Made by a program: the position numbers and the translations under genes. A DNA stretch of 9,138 nucleotides from an uncultured Hymenobacter sp. (GTDB lineage: Bacteria > Bacteroidota > Bacteroidia > Cytophagales > Hymenobacteraceae): contig CALMOO010000347.1 in assembly GCA_937871705.1 (NCBI GenBank), positions 1-9,138 of the forward strand, given 5' to 3'. Positions 1-6,450 of this stretch are shown here, in pieces (positions within the stretch are counted from its first letter, which is position 1; each line of letters opens with the position of its first letter). The notes under the pieces are model-generated. The model was not told the origin of the DNA. It did no database searches and saw only the letters and a list, made by a program, of their open reading frames with translations.

Positions 1-1338
1 GTAGTAGGCCACCCAGCCGGCCACGGTGGGCGGGTCGCCGAGATACTGCTGCTGCACGTTGGCTAAGGAGTTGAGGTAGTCCCACATGCCGTATTGCGCC
101 ACCACGCTGCTAGCCGGCGGAAAAACTACTTCTAGCTGCCGGCACACGCCCACCGTAAAGTCGAGCGGGCTCTTGATAAAGCAGCCCACGTTGGCCACAT
201 CAAAGAAGTGCTGCGAGCTCAGCAGGGCCCGCAGCACCGGCACCACGTCGTAGCCATTCTTGACAAAAATATCGGCCAGCGGCTGAATAATGTTAGTTTC
301 TACTTGGCTATCAATCACATAATACACAAACCAGCGGTAAAGCGCCCGCACCAGAAAGCGCGCCGTTTCGGGCTGCTTAAAGATTAACTCAATCAGGTCC
401 TTGTACTCGTCAGCGCCGTTGGGCGCAATCTTGGCGTTGCCGAAGGCGCTGCTAAACTGCTTGGTGGTGGCGTCGTGGCGGCTGGCCGTGAAGTAGCCGG
501 CCACAGTGGTGGCGTTGTCGCGCCAGCCGGTGAGCACCTTGGCGGCAGCCTGCACGTCGGCCTCGGTGTAGTTAGTGTAATTGCCGGTGCCAATGAGCGG
601 CCCCTTGCCAATAGTGAATAATTCGAGCAGCTCGCGGCCGTAGTTCTCGTTGGGCGCGCTGACAGTGCTTTGGTTACCATTAAGATAGCGCAGCATGGCC
701 GGGTTGATGGTCATGTCCTTGGCCAGCTGTTTGGCATTGCCCAGCGCGTACTGGCGCAATAGCCGCACGTACTCGTAGCCATAAAACGCGCTGTTGATAT
801 TGCCAAACTCCACCACGAAGTGGTTGTGCCAGAACAGCGTCATCTTCTCGCATAGCGACGTGCCCTGCGTGAGTTGCTGGCCCAGCCACCAGTCGCGCAG
901 CGACGTGCGGCGCACGCCCTCCAGGGGCTGGCTGAAGGGCTGGCCCACCCACGTTTGACCAATGGGTACCGTAGTATCGGCCGCCGCCACGTTCAGCGGC
1001 GGGCCGGGGGTAGGCGGCACCGCGAGTAGGGCATCGAGCACCGCCCCCAGACTTGAGGCCGCAGCCGTCTGAATCTCGCTCCGCGTAGGCCCAAATAAGC
1101 AGCGGCGCAGCAGGTGCGCCGCCTGGTCGGGCCCCCACGGGCCGGTGTAGGCGGCCAGGGTAGTGGCCGTGGTGTCATTGCGGCGCGGCAGCGTTTTGTT
1201 GGCGTAGGGGCTCACCGTTTCGGGCGGGTCGGTGGCCGCCAGGGCCGTACCCGGCAGGGGGGTAGGGCGCCGCCCAGCTGCCACTACGGGCGCGGCCAGC
1301 ACAGACGTTTTTCGCTGGAGGAAAGCTCGGCGTTTCAT
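1..1338 (-). CDS. DUF1800 family protein, exported, C-terminus cut off by the window edge
   Basis: The reading frame stays open from an ATG at 1338 to base 1, giving 446 residues with no stop, so the end lies outside the window. The N-terminus MKRRAFLQ followed by a short hydrophobic stretch (about residues 11-22) resembles a twin-arginine or Sec signal, implying export. Family hallmarks of DUF1800 are visible in order: HLLRR (75-79), EKMTLFWHNHFV (164-175), AKDMTINPAMLRYLNG (206-221), NENYGRELLELFTIG (230-244), YTEADVQAAAKVLTGW (257-272) and an HFFD segment (377-380). The molecular function of DUF1800 is not established. In many genomes it neighbours a DUF1501 gene, which would lie to the left here and cannot be seen. 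No Shine-Dalgarno sequence precedes the start, as is common in Bacteroidota. Family assignment is secure; export route is inferred. Confidence 0.9.
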   Translation of the reverse strand, partial: MKRRAFLQRKTSVLAAPVVAAGRRPTPLPGTALAATDPPETVSPYANKTLPRRNDTTATTLAAYTGPWGPDQAAHLLRRCLFGPTRSEIQTAAASSLGAVLDALLAVPPTPGPPLNVAAADTTVPIGQTWVGQPFSQPLEGVRRTSLRDWWLGQQLTQGTSLCEKMTLFWHNHFVVEFGNINSAFYGYEYVRLLRQYALGNAKQLAKDMTINPAMLRYLNGNQSTVSAPNENYGRELLELFTIGKGPLIGTGNYTNYTEADVQAAAKVLTGWRDNATTVAGYFTASRHDATTKQFSSAFGNAKIAPNGADEYKDLIELIFKQPETARFLVRALYRWFVYYVIDSQVETNIIQPLADIFVKNGYDVVPVLRALLSSQHFFDVANVGCFIKSPLDFTVGVCRQLEVVFPPASSVVAQYGMWDYLNSLANVQQQYLGDPPTVAGWVAYY

Positions 1339-1458
1339 AGGCAGCGGGTGGGTAGAATCAGCAGTAGGATTGACATTTTAATTTAAGGTTTAATCGCTGA
1401 TAAATAATTTTTTACCTAGGAGAAAAGGTGTCAGCTACCGGCGGTAAAACGCACAAAA

Positions 1459-1484
1459 AAAGCTCCGCCAACTGGCGGAGCTTT
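1459..1484 (-). terminator. Intrinsic terminator of the protease gene
   Basis: A perfect 11-bp stem (1459-1469 with 1474-1484, AAAGCTCCGCC type) closes on the tetraloop AACT. Read on the minus strand, it is followed by a run of seven T (complement of 1455-1461). It lies about 29 bp beyond the protease stop codon at 1513 and so ends the sigma/protease transcript before the DUF1800 gene. Confidence 0.88.
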
Positions 1485-1512
1485 CTCATTTCGGAGCTTC
1501 CTTATGCTGCTT

Positions 1513-2670
1513 CTATTCGTACACTTTTACCACGAACACAAAATCCTGCAAGCGCTTGAGCTGCTGCGGCCGGCCGGCGCCAGCCAGCTGGTTGGCGCGG
1601 GGCAAGTGGTAGGGCTGGGCGGGCTGCTTGCTCTTGAGCGAATCGACGAGCCGTACCAGGTATGACGACTTGGTAGCGAAAGCGGCGCTCTGCGCGTCAT
1701 CTTGCCGGCCGCTTACCACCCCAATTAGGTTGCCCTGCGCATCGAGCAACGGACCGCCCGAGTTGCCGGGGTTCACCGGAATGCTCACCTGGTAGAAAGC
1801 CGTGTCACCATTGAAGCCCGAGCGGGAGCTCAAGGCACCTTCGCCGTATACTACGTCTTCGCGGGGGTAGCCCAGCGTGTACACGCGCTCACCCAAGTCA
1901 GCCTGCCCCGCCTTGAAGGTGTAGGGCAGCCGGCCGAAGCCGTCGAACTTGGCATCTTTAATCCGCAAGATGGCCAGGTCGTGCTTCACATCTGAATACA
2001 CCGTTTCGGCGTGGTAGCGCTGGTGGTCGCGGCCTTCAATCAGCAGTGAATCAGCCCCTTGAATAACGTGCGAACTGGTGACCATGTAGCCGTCGGCGGT
2101 GAGGGCGAAGCCCGTGCCGCTGTACTTATTTTCTATAACAGGAGCAGCTGGCGCACTACCATTTAGCTTGGCTGTGATAGCCCGCTGGCCTTGCTTAAGC
2201 TTGGCAATTTCGCGGTTCATCACAGTGTAGCCATACTGCGAGGGCCGCGTCTGGGCAGCGCGCCACCACTCTAGCCCCAGCAGTGTGCAAAACACGGCCA
2301 GCACGGCCACCGAAGCAGCTACCCCCATTGTGGCGCGGTGGCCATTCCAGAAATCGCGCAGCTTCTGCTCGGTGCGCGAGATGCGCAGCATCGGGTTCAC
2401 GCTGTGCGTGAGGCCCGTGCTAGTGCTCTCAGAAGCCGGCGCCTCGTCGGCAGCTAGCATGGAGGCGTGCAAGTCACTGATAGTCTGGCGGGTGCGGCGG
2501 CGCTCGCCGTAAGTACGCAGCGTGCTGGTTAGCTCATCAAATTCGGCGTAGCGCTGGTGCAGCCGCGGGTCGGCGCTGAGGCGCGCCTCCAAGTCGGCGC
2601 GCGCGCCTGCCGCCAGCTCACCGCGCTGGTAAGCTTCAAAGAGCGCGTAGTAATCGGCTTCGGTTTGCAT
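1513..2670 (-). CDS. Membrane-anchored trypsin-like serine protease with anti-sigma-like N-terminal region
   Basis: This 385-residue protein has three parts. Residues 1-110 are soluble and charged, opening with YYALFEAYQRGEL and rich in helix formers, like the cytoplasmic N-termini of anti-sigma factors. Residues about 115-136 form one hydrophobic membrane segment (MGVAASVAVLAVF...), preceded by basic residues, which predicts an N-in/C-out topology. Residues about 180-345 form a DegP/HtrA-type trypsin-like domain with a complete catalytic triad: His201 (SSHVIQGA), Asp231 (HDLAILRI) and Ser304 (NPGNSGGPLL). No PDZ domain follows; the last 40 residues are unassigned. A short heptad-like stretch (150-168) links membrane and protease. 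The gene lies downstream of an ECF sigma gene on the same strand, the usual place for an anti-sigma factor. The protease call is secure; the anti-sigma role of the N-terminus is inferred from position and composition. Confidence 0.9.
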   Translation of the reverse strand: MQTEADYYALFEAYQRGELAAGARADLEARLSADPRLHQRYAEFDELTSTLRTYGERRRTRQTISDLHASMLAADEAPASESTSTGLTHSVNPMLRISRTEQKLRDFWNGHRATMGVAASVAVLAVFCTLLGLEWWRAAQTRPSQYGYTVMNREIAKLKQGQRAITAKLNGSAPAAPVIENKYSGTGFALTADGYMVTSSHVIQGADSLLIEGRDHQRYHAETVYSDVKHDLAILRIKDAKFDGFGRLPYTFKAGQADLGERVYTLGYPREDVVYGEGALSSRSGFNGDTAFYQVSIPVNPGNSGGPLLDAQGNLIGVVSGRQDDAQSAAFATKSSYLVRLVDSLKSKQPAQPYHLPRANQLAGAGRPQQLKRLQDFVFVVKVYE

Positions 2671-2684
2671 AATAAGGGTGTCAA

Positions 2685-2765
2685 GCTGAGCTTGCGAAGC
2701 ATCGTTTCACGTCCAAATCGTTGGGTTACTATTCCTAACGTGAAACGATGCTTCGCAAGCTCAGC
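2685..2765. repeat. Perfect 28-bp inverted repeat (REP-like) between sigma and protease genes
   Basis: The left arm 2685-2712 and right arm 2738-2765 are exact reverse complements, separated by a 25-bp loop (2713-2737). Each arm contains GCTTGCGAAGC, itself a small palindrome (GCTT/AAGC), so the element has the nested design of paired REP sequences (BIMEs). It fills most of the 104-bp gap between the sigma stop codon and the protease start. In RNA it would form a very stable hairpin but has no T tract after it, so it looks more like a transcript-stability or attenuation element, or a mobile REP pair, than a plain terminator. I see no target-site duplication at its edges and no further copy in the window. 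Confidence 0.9.
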
Positions 2766-2774
2766 ATGGCATAG

Positions 2775-3371
2775 TTAAGCTTCTTTATAACTAGCGAAAA
2801 ACAATTTCTTCAAGCGCGTTAAGCACTTGTACTTCTGGGTTTTGGCGGTGTCGGCATTAGTGTAGCCGTGCTCCGCCGTAAGGTCCTGCATCGATTTATC
2901 GAGCAGGTAAAAGCCTTCGAGCAGCGAGCGGCAGGGCTCGCCCAGGTGGGTGAGCGCCTCGCTCATGGTCGCAAAGCGCCGGTCGCGCTCTTCGGCTTCT
3001 TGCAGGTCGTCTTCGGCGCCAGTGTTGAGGTAGGGGCCGTAGTCATCATCGTCGAGCAGGCGCACACCGTGCAGCCGGCTCTTGTTGGTGAGGCGCTTGA
3101 GCCACAGGCGGCGGCAAACGGCGTAGAGGTAGGTTTTAATCTGGCAGCTTAGCTCCAGCGAGCCTTCGCGTACTTTTTCATAAAACACCATTACGCCTTC
3201 CTGGTACACATCGCGGGCATCGTCTTCGGAACCGCTGTTTTGCAGCACGAAGTGCGATACCATTGGCCAGTGCAGGCGGTAAAGCTGGCTGAGGGCCCGC
3301 TCATCGCCACTTTGGATGGCTTTGATTAGATGGGCATCGGCGGCCAGCGCCGTTGAGCTATCCATGTTCAT
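2775..3371 (-). CDS. ECF-type RNA polymerase sigma factor
   Basis: This 198-residue protein directs RNA polymerase to a specific promoter set. Region 2 spans about residues 25-95, with DARDVYQEGVMVFYEKV (51-67) and the helix KTYLYAVCRRLW (79-90) that normally contacts the -10 region. An acidic linker follows (LLDDDD, 105-110). Region 4 spans about 137-192, with LGEPCRSLLEGFYL (143-156) and the helix-turn-helix MQDLTAEHGYTNADTAKTQK (161-180), which would read the -35 element. Length and domain order are normal for extracytoplasmic-function sigma factors. Two in-frame ATGs (3371 and 3365) are possible starts; the longer is given. It is followed, 104 bp on, by the membrane protease gene, its probable regulator, and it is divergent from a lipoprotein gene that may be a target. 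Confidence 0.92.
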   Translation of the reverse strand: MNMDSSTALAADAHLIKAIQSGDERALSQLYRLHWPMVSHFVLQNSGSEDDARDVYQEGVMVFYEKVREGSLELSCQIKTYLYAVCRRLWLKRLTNKSRLHGVRLLDDDDYGPYLNTGAEDDLQEAEERDRRFATMSEALTHLGEPCRSLLEGFYLLDKSMQDLTAEHGYTNADTAKTQKYKCLTRLKKLFFASYKEA

Positions 3372-3380
3372 TCGCTTCGG

Positions 3381-3413
3381 GGGTTAATGCCAACTAACAG
3401 GCATTAGTAACCC
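3381..3413. repeat. Imperfect inverted repeat in the sigma-gene leader
   Basis: GGGTTAATGCC (3381-3391) faces GGCATTAGTAACCC (3400-3413) across an 8-nt loop. The pairing is complete apart from a 3-nt bulge (3405-3407). It lies 10 bp upstream of the sigma start codon and could be an operator or a leader hairpin affecting sigma synthesis. No family of regulator can be named from it. Confidence 0.5.
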
Positions 3414-3455
3414 AACCATAATTTTTTTAATAATTTTTTCCAGCTACTGGGTTAC
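3407..3455. promoter_or_regulatory. Candidate divergent promoter region for sigma factor and lipoprotein
   Basis: Two inward-facing copies of GTAACCCA, at 3407-3414 on the plus strand and at 3448-3455 on the minus strand, flank a 33-bp tract that is almost pure A/T in its middle (3418-3439). ECF-dependent promoters often carry an AAC core in the -35 element. Each copy could therefore serve as the -35 of one of the two divergent genes, with overlapping -10 regions in the A/T tract. This is an inference; the primary Bacteroidota consensus (TTTG, then TAnnTTTG) is not evident here. Confidence 0.35.
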
Positions 3456-3518
3456 CTGGCGGTGGTAGCTGGATTAAGGGCAGAATTTTCGTTAACCCTC
3501 TTCCAAATTTACCCCAAG

Positions 3519-3881
3519 ATGAACAACCTTCTGAAAGTATCTGCCCTGTTCCTGGCTGTTGCCCTGACTTCGTGCGAATCTAAGACTGCTTCGACTACCG
3601 AAAGCACTTCGACTACTCCTGCTTCGACCGAGTCGAGCAGCACGATGAGCACCGACTCTTCGGCTACTTCGACCGCTGGCGCTGGTGCTACTGGCACGGG
3701 TGCTCCTGCTACGAGCGGCGACGCTTCTTCAACTGCTGGCGCTTCGACCGCTGGTGCTTCAACGGCCGGCGCTTCGACGGCTGGTGCTTCGACCGCTGGT
3801 GCCTCTACGGCCGGCGCTTCGACCGCTGGTGGCTCGACTGCTGGTGCTTCGACCTCTGGCTCGACCACGAGCGGCCAATAG
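3519..3881 (+). CDS. Small low-complexity lipoprotein with TAGAS pentapeptide repeats
   Basis: The ATG at 3519 gives 120 residues starting MNNLLKVSALFLAVALTSC. This is a typical lipoprotein signal with a lipobox LTSC, so cleavage before Cys19 and lipid anchoring are expected. An upstream in-frame ATG at 3462 would bury the signal behind 19 extra residues, so the later start is preferred. The mature part consists almost only of Ser, Thr, Ala and Gly, with a Ser/Thr/Glu-rich stretch (about 20-55) and eight pentapeptide repeats at 72-111. It has no recognisable domain and is probably an extended, flexible envelope stalk or linker. The gene is monocistronic, with its own terminator, and divergent from the ECF sigma gene, which may control it. 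Function is unknown. Confidence 0.85.
   Translation: MNNLLKVSALFLAVALTSCESKTASTTESTSTTPASTESSSTMSTDSSATSTAGAGATGTGAPATSGDASSTAGASTAGASTAGASTAGASTAGASTAGASTAGGSTAGASTSGSTTSGQ
3732..3851 (+). repeat. Eight tandem 15-bp units encoding TAGAS
   Basis: Eight consecutive in-frame 15-bp units encode TAGAS six times, then TAGGS, then TAGAS, followed by a decayed TSGS. Synonymous positions vary from unit to unit: Thr as ACT/ACC/ACG, Ala as GCT/GCC, Gly as GGT/GGC, Ser as TCA/TCG/TCT. The amino-acid pattern is therefore conserved better than the DNA. Confidence 0.93.
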
Positions 3882-3924
3882 TCTACCAAGCCCAGACGCA
3901 GTCTGCGGCTGACTATACCAAACT

Positions 3925-3958
3925 AAAAGGCCCGCGCAGCAATGCGCGGGCCTTTTTT
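3925..3958 (+). terminator. Intrinsic terminator of the lipoprotein gene
   Basis: A perfect 14-bp stem (3925-3938 with 3943-3956) built on GGCCCGCGCA closes on a GCAA tetraloop of the GNRA class and runs into six T (3953-3958). The A4 at the left foot could make it weakly active for the convergent McrC-like gene as well, which ends at 4020. A smaller 5-bp hairpin (CAGAC-GCA-GTCTG, 3893-3905) precedes it. Confidence 0.92.
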
Positions 3959-4019
3959 GTGCCTTTCAAGCAAGCCTCCTACCCCCCTGCTTCGAGCTAA
4001 ACCTCGCCTTCACAATGGC

Positions 4020-5057
4020 TTATCGTACCAGGGCCAGTAGGTCGGCGGCAATGCCGGGCCAAGGCTGGTGCAAATCGAGCGTGACGATGCGCACCGGGTG
4101 CCCGCCCAAGGAGTAGCGCACATCGGTGGCGGCTGGGCCGTGCCCGGCCGGATAGAGCAAGATGCCTTCGAGCTGCTGGCCAGGGGTAGGGCGCAGGTTT
4201 TGGAGGTAGGCGTAGAGCTGGTAGAGGTGCGGCGCAATAAGGCGGGGCTGGTCGTAGCGCGGGCGCAGGGCAGCAGCGTAGTACTTGGTGTCGAGGATGA
4301 TTTTGCGCTGGGCGTTTTCGAGCGTGGTGTCGGTGAGCATGGTGGGCAGCAGAGCTATGTCTTGGGCCTGCGAAGCGGTGGCCTGCCAGGCAATGGTTTC
4401 GACAAAAACGCGGTACTGGCGCTGCTCGCGGCGGTAAAAATTGCGCACTGCCTGCTCGAAAAGCCGCGCCATCAGGCGCTCGTCGCGCCGAAAATCGAAG
4501 AAGCGGCTGCGACCATTCTCGGTCGGTGCGGGCAGGGCTGTTTCGTAAATAAGCTCGCAGAGGTGCAGCAGAAAAGCTGCCTCAGCAGCCGGACGCTGGC
4601 GGCGGAGAACCGGGAAAATAGCTGCCGTCGGCACCAGCGGCACCACCTGGGCCGGAAAGCGACGGCGCAGCTGGCTTAGCTCGCGGCGCAGCGCCACGGG
4701 CACAGCGCGGTGGGTGGCCAAGGCGCCAATGGTGCCGGCCAACAGCTGGTGCAAGGGCAGGTTTGCGCTCAGTTCCTCGTAGGTACATACAGCGCGGCCT
4801 TGCGGCAGCAGCCCGCGGCCCAGGCTGGGGGCCAGCTCGATGCGGCCCCGCAGCTCGCGCAATTCGGCCTCCTGAGTTTGGAAGCCCAGCGGCAGGCCCC
4901 GGCGCAGCAGCGTGCGGGTGGCGTGCAGCAGCATTTGGGTCAGCAGCTCCAGCGGCCGGTGAAAAGGCGTAGCCTCGGTGGCTTGCAGCACGGCCGGCGC
5001 AGGCAGGCGCTGCCAGGCGTAGCAGAGCAGGTAGTAAAGCGTAGCGAGGGGTATCAT
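4020..5057 (-). CDS. mcrC: McrC-like nuclease subunit of a McrBC-type restriction system
   Basis: In McrBC systems McrC is the PD-(D/E)xK nuclease that joins the McrB AAA+ ring and cuts DNA containing modified cytosine. This 345-residue protein matches that plan. Its N-terminal half is helical and rich in Leu/Arg (LLCYAWQRLP at 10-19, VCTYEELSANLPLHQLL at 90-106), the region expected to dock on McrB. The C-terminal nuclease core has LLPTMLTDTTL (236-246) and KIILDTKYY (252-260), giving probable catalytic residues Asp243, Asp256 and Lys258, then QLYAYL (280-285). The first acidic motif is TD rather than PD, a variant I believe also occurs in McrC homologues. The gene follows the McrB-like gene by 76 bp on the same strand. 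The product appears full length and active. The substrate is unknown. Confidence 0.85.
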   Translation of the reverse strand: MIPLATLYYLLCYAWQRLPAPAVLQATEATPFHRPLELLTQMLLHATRTLLRRGLPLGFQTQEAELRELRGRIELAPSLGRGLLPQGRAVCTYEELSANLPLHQLLAGTIGALATHRAVPVALRRELSQLRRRFPAQVVPLVPTAAIFPVLRRQRPAAEAAFLLHLCELIYETALPAPTENGRSRFFDFRRDERLMARLFEQAVRNFYRREQRQYRVFVETIAWQATASQAQDIALLPTMLTDTTLENAQRKIILDTKYYAAALRPRYDQPRLIAPHLYQLYAYLQNLRPTPGQQLEGILLYPAGHGPAATDVRYSLGGHPVRIVTLDLHQPWPGIAADLLALVR

Positions 5058-5078
5058 TTGAAAAATAGACGTTCCTAA

Positions 5079-5125
5079 ATAGCTGGCTGCAGTTACGCGC
5101 TAAGCGCGTAACTGCAGCCAGCTAT
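5079..5125. repeat. Perfect 22-bp hairpin between the McrB-like and McrC-like genes
   Basis: Arms 5079-5100 and 5104-5125 are exact reverse complements around a 3-nt loop (TAA). The arm core is GCTGGCTGCAGTTACGCGC. It begins just 8 bp after the McrB-like stop codon (reading the minus strand) and ends 21 bp before the McrC-like start. No T tract of terminator quality follows it directly (ATTTAGG), so it may be a partial terminator, an RNA-stabilising hairpin that sets the McrB:McrC ratio, or a REP-type element. It does not share sequence with the hairpin at 2685-2765. Confidence 0.9.
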
Positions 5126-5133
5126 ACCAGCTT

Positions 5134-6450
5134 TTACAGTCCTTGCAGCAAGCGGCGCAAGTGAGCGGCAGCCGTAGCTGGCTGCTCGCGCCAATAGTCA
5201 GCCAGCAGCGGGCCGATTTCCTGCTCAACTACCAGCCGCAGCCAACCCGTTGCTTCTTGCGGCGCAACGGGTGGCGCGCAGAAATAGCTGTGGCCCAGCA
5301 CAAAATCAATTCCCAGCTCGGGGTCATCGGTGATGACTTGGTTGAGTTCGGGCAGGCGTTCGGCTAGGTGAGTAATTAAGTTTTCGGGCACGTCAGCGGC
5401 GCGCAACAGTGCTTGCAACGGCGACCCAAACTGTGGGTGCATGTTCACAAACGCGAAGCGACGGCGCAAGGCATAGTCGAGCGGCGCCAGCGAGCGGTCA
5501 GCCAGATTAAGGGTGCCGATGACGTAGAGGTTTTCGGGCACGTAAAACAGCGGCGCCTCTGGCGGCGCGTAGGGCAGGCGCAGGGCGTGGGCGGGGCCGC
5601 GCTGCGCTGGCTCCAGCAGCACCAGCAATTCGCCAAAAATGCGGGCCACGTTGCCGCGGTTTAATTCTTCAATCAGCAGAAAATATGGCCGCTCAGGGTC
5701 GGCCGCGGCCCGCTGGCAAAGCAGGGGTAGCACACCCGGCACCAGCCCAAACTGCCCATCGGTGCCGGGCCGAAAGCCTAGCACAAAATCTTCGTAGCCG
5801 TAGCTGGGGTGAAACTGCACCAGTTCAATGCGGCTGTCGTCTTGCGCCCCCAGCAGCAGCCAGGCCAGCCGGCGTGCCAGAAAAGTTTTGCCCGTGCCGG
5901 GTGGGCCTTGCAGCAGCAGCGCCCGGCGGCGGCGCAGGCCCGCGAGAGCCGCCGCCAGCTCCTCGGCCGAGATAAACAGCTCAGCCATAGCTTCGTGCTC
6001 TGTGTAAACCGGCGCTGGACTGGTGTAGGGCGCCGTATCCTCAGCTACGGCTGAGGCTGCGGACTCGGGCTTGTGGGTGGGGGTAGGGGCGCCGGTATAC
6101 AGGTCTTCGGCTTGCTGCTCGGCGGCCTGGCCCTGGTCTTGGGCCGAGCCGGCGGCTAGCACGGGGCGCTTGGCCACAATGGTAAAGTCGAGGGCTTCGA
6201 GGGCAGTGTTGGTGGGCTGGCCGGCCGGGTGGGGCCAGCGCGCTTTGGGGTCGGCCTGAGCCAGGCGGTAGGCCAGCTCGGCCACGGCGCGGGGTGGGTA
6301 GCGGCGGCCTCGGTACAGCAGCTCGTACACGGTGCTGGGCGGCAGGCGGCGGCCTTCGCGCTCAACCAGGCGCATGGCGCGCAGCACCTGCTCGCGGGTA
6401 AGGAGGGGGGTAGGCGAAGCGGAAACGTCAGTCACGGTACAAAAGAACAC
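5134..6450 (-). CDS. mcrB: McrB-like AAA+ NTPase with a distinct N-terminal domain
   Basis: This 438-residue protein has an AAA+ motor of the McrB type (about 158-400). It shows Walker A GPPGTGKT (182-189), Walker B FLLIEE (257-262) running into the signature LNRGNVARIFGEL (263-275), a sensor-1 region GTLNLADRS (312-320), an arginine-finger stretch ALRRRF (327-332) and LGHSYF (385-390). McrB proteins form hexameric rings that hydrolyse GTP and translocate DNA with McrC. Residues about 17-92 form a separate domain (STVYELLYRGRRYPPRAVAE, 39-58; TNTALEALDF, 80-89) that resembles the N-terminal head domain of ScoMcrA-type modification-dependent enzymes. A low-complexity linker (95-150) joins the two. 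The start is a GTG at 6450; another GTG at 6435 is nearly as good. It is divergent from the kinase gene and probably co-transcribed with the McrC-like gene. Confidence 0.85.
   Translation of the reverse strand: MFFCTVTDVSASPTPLLTREQVLRAMRLVEREGRRLPPSTVYELLYRGRRYPPRAVAELAYRLAQADPKARWPHPAGQPTNTALEALDFTIVAKRPVLAAGSAQDQGQAAEQQAEDLYTGAPTPTHKPESAASAVAEDTAPYTSPAPVYTEHEAMAELFISAEELAAALAGLRRRRALLLQGPPGTGKTFLARRLAWLLLGAQDDSRIELVQFHPSYGYEDFVLGFRPGTDGQFGLVPGVLPLLCQRAAADPERPYFLLIEELNRGNVARIFGELLVLLEPAQRGPAHALRLPYAPPEAPLFYVPENLYVIGTLNLADRSLAPLDYALRRRFAFVNMHPQFGSPLQALLRAADVPENLITHLAERLPELNQVITDDPELGIDFVLGHSYFCAPPVAPQEATGWLRLVVEQEIGPLLADYWREQPATAAAHLRRLLQGL

Noticed and set aside
680..1138. 152-residue minus-strand frame inside the DUF1800 gene.
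   Set aside because: It is a shifted-frame shadow. The overlapping frame open from 1338 to 1 carries all DUF1800 motifs.
2685..2765. Inverted repeat as the ends of a MITE or insertion sequence.
   Set aside because: There is no target-site duplication and only a 25-bp interior; a REP-like pair fits better.
3462..3518. Upstream in-frame ATG extending the lipoprotein by 19 residues.
   Set aside because: It would place non-signal residues before the lipoprotein signal; the ATG at 3519 gives a textbook signal and lipobox.
3732..3851. Regular short repeats as a possible CRISPR array.
   Set aside because: The units are 15 bp, contiguous, in frame and without spacers, so they are a coding tandem repeat.
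3509..3889. Long antisense reading frame encoding VEAPAVE repeats opposite the lipoprotein gene.
   Set aside because: It mirrors the 15-bp repeat, which stays open on both strands. The plus-strand frame has a proper lipoprotein signal and terminator, while this one has neither.
4068..4679. 203-residue plus-strand frame opposite the McrC-like gene.
   Set aside because: It is a GC-rich antisense shadow with no recognisable domain; the minus frame has the nuclease motifs.
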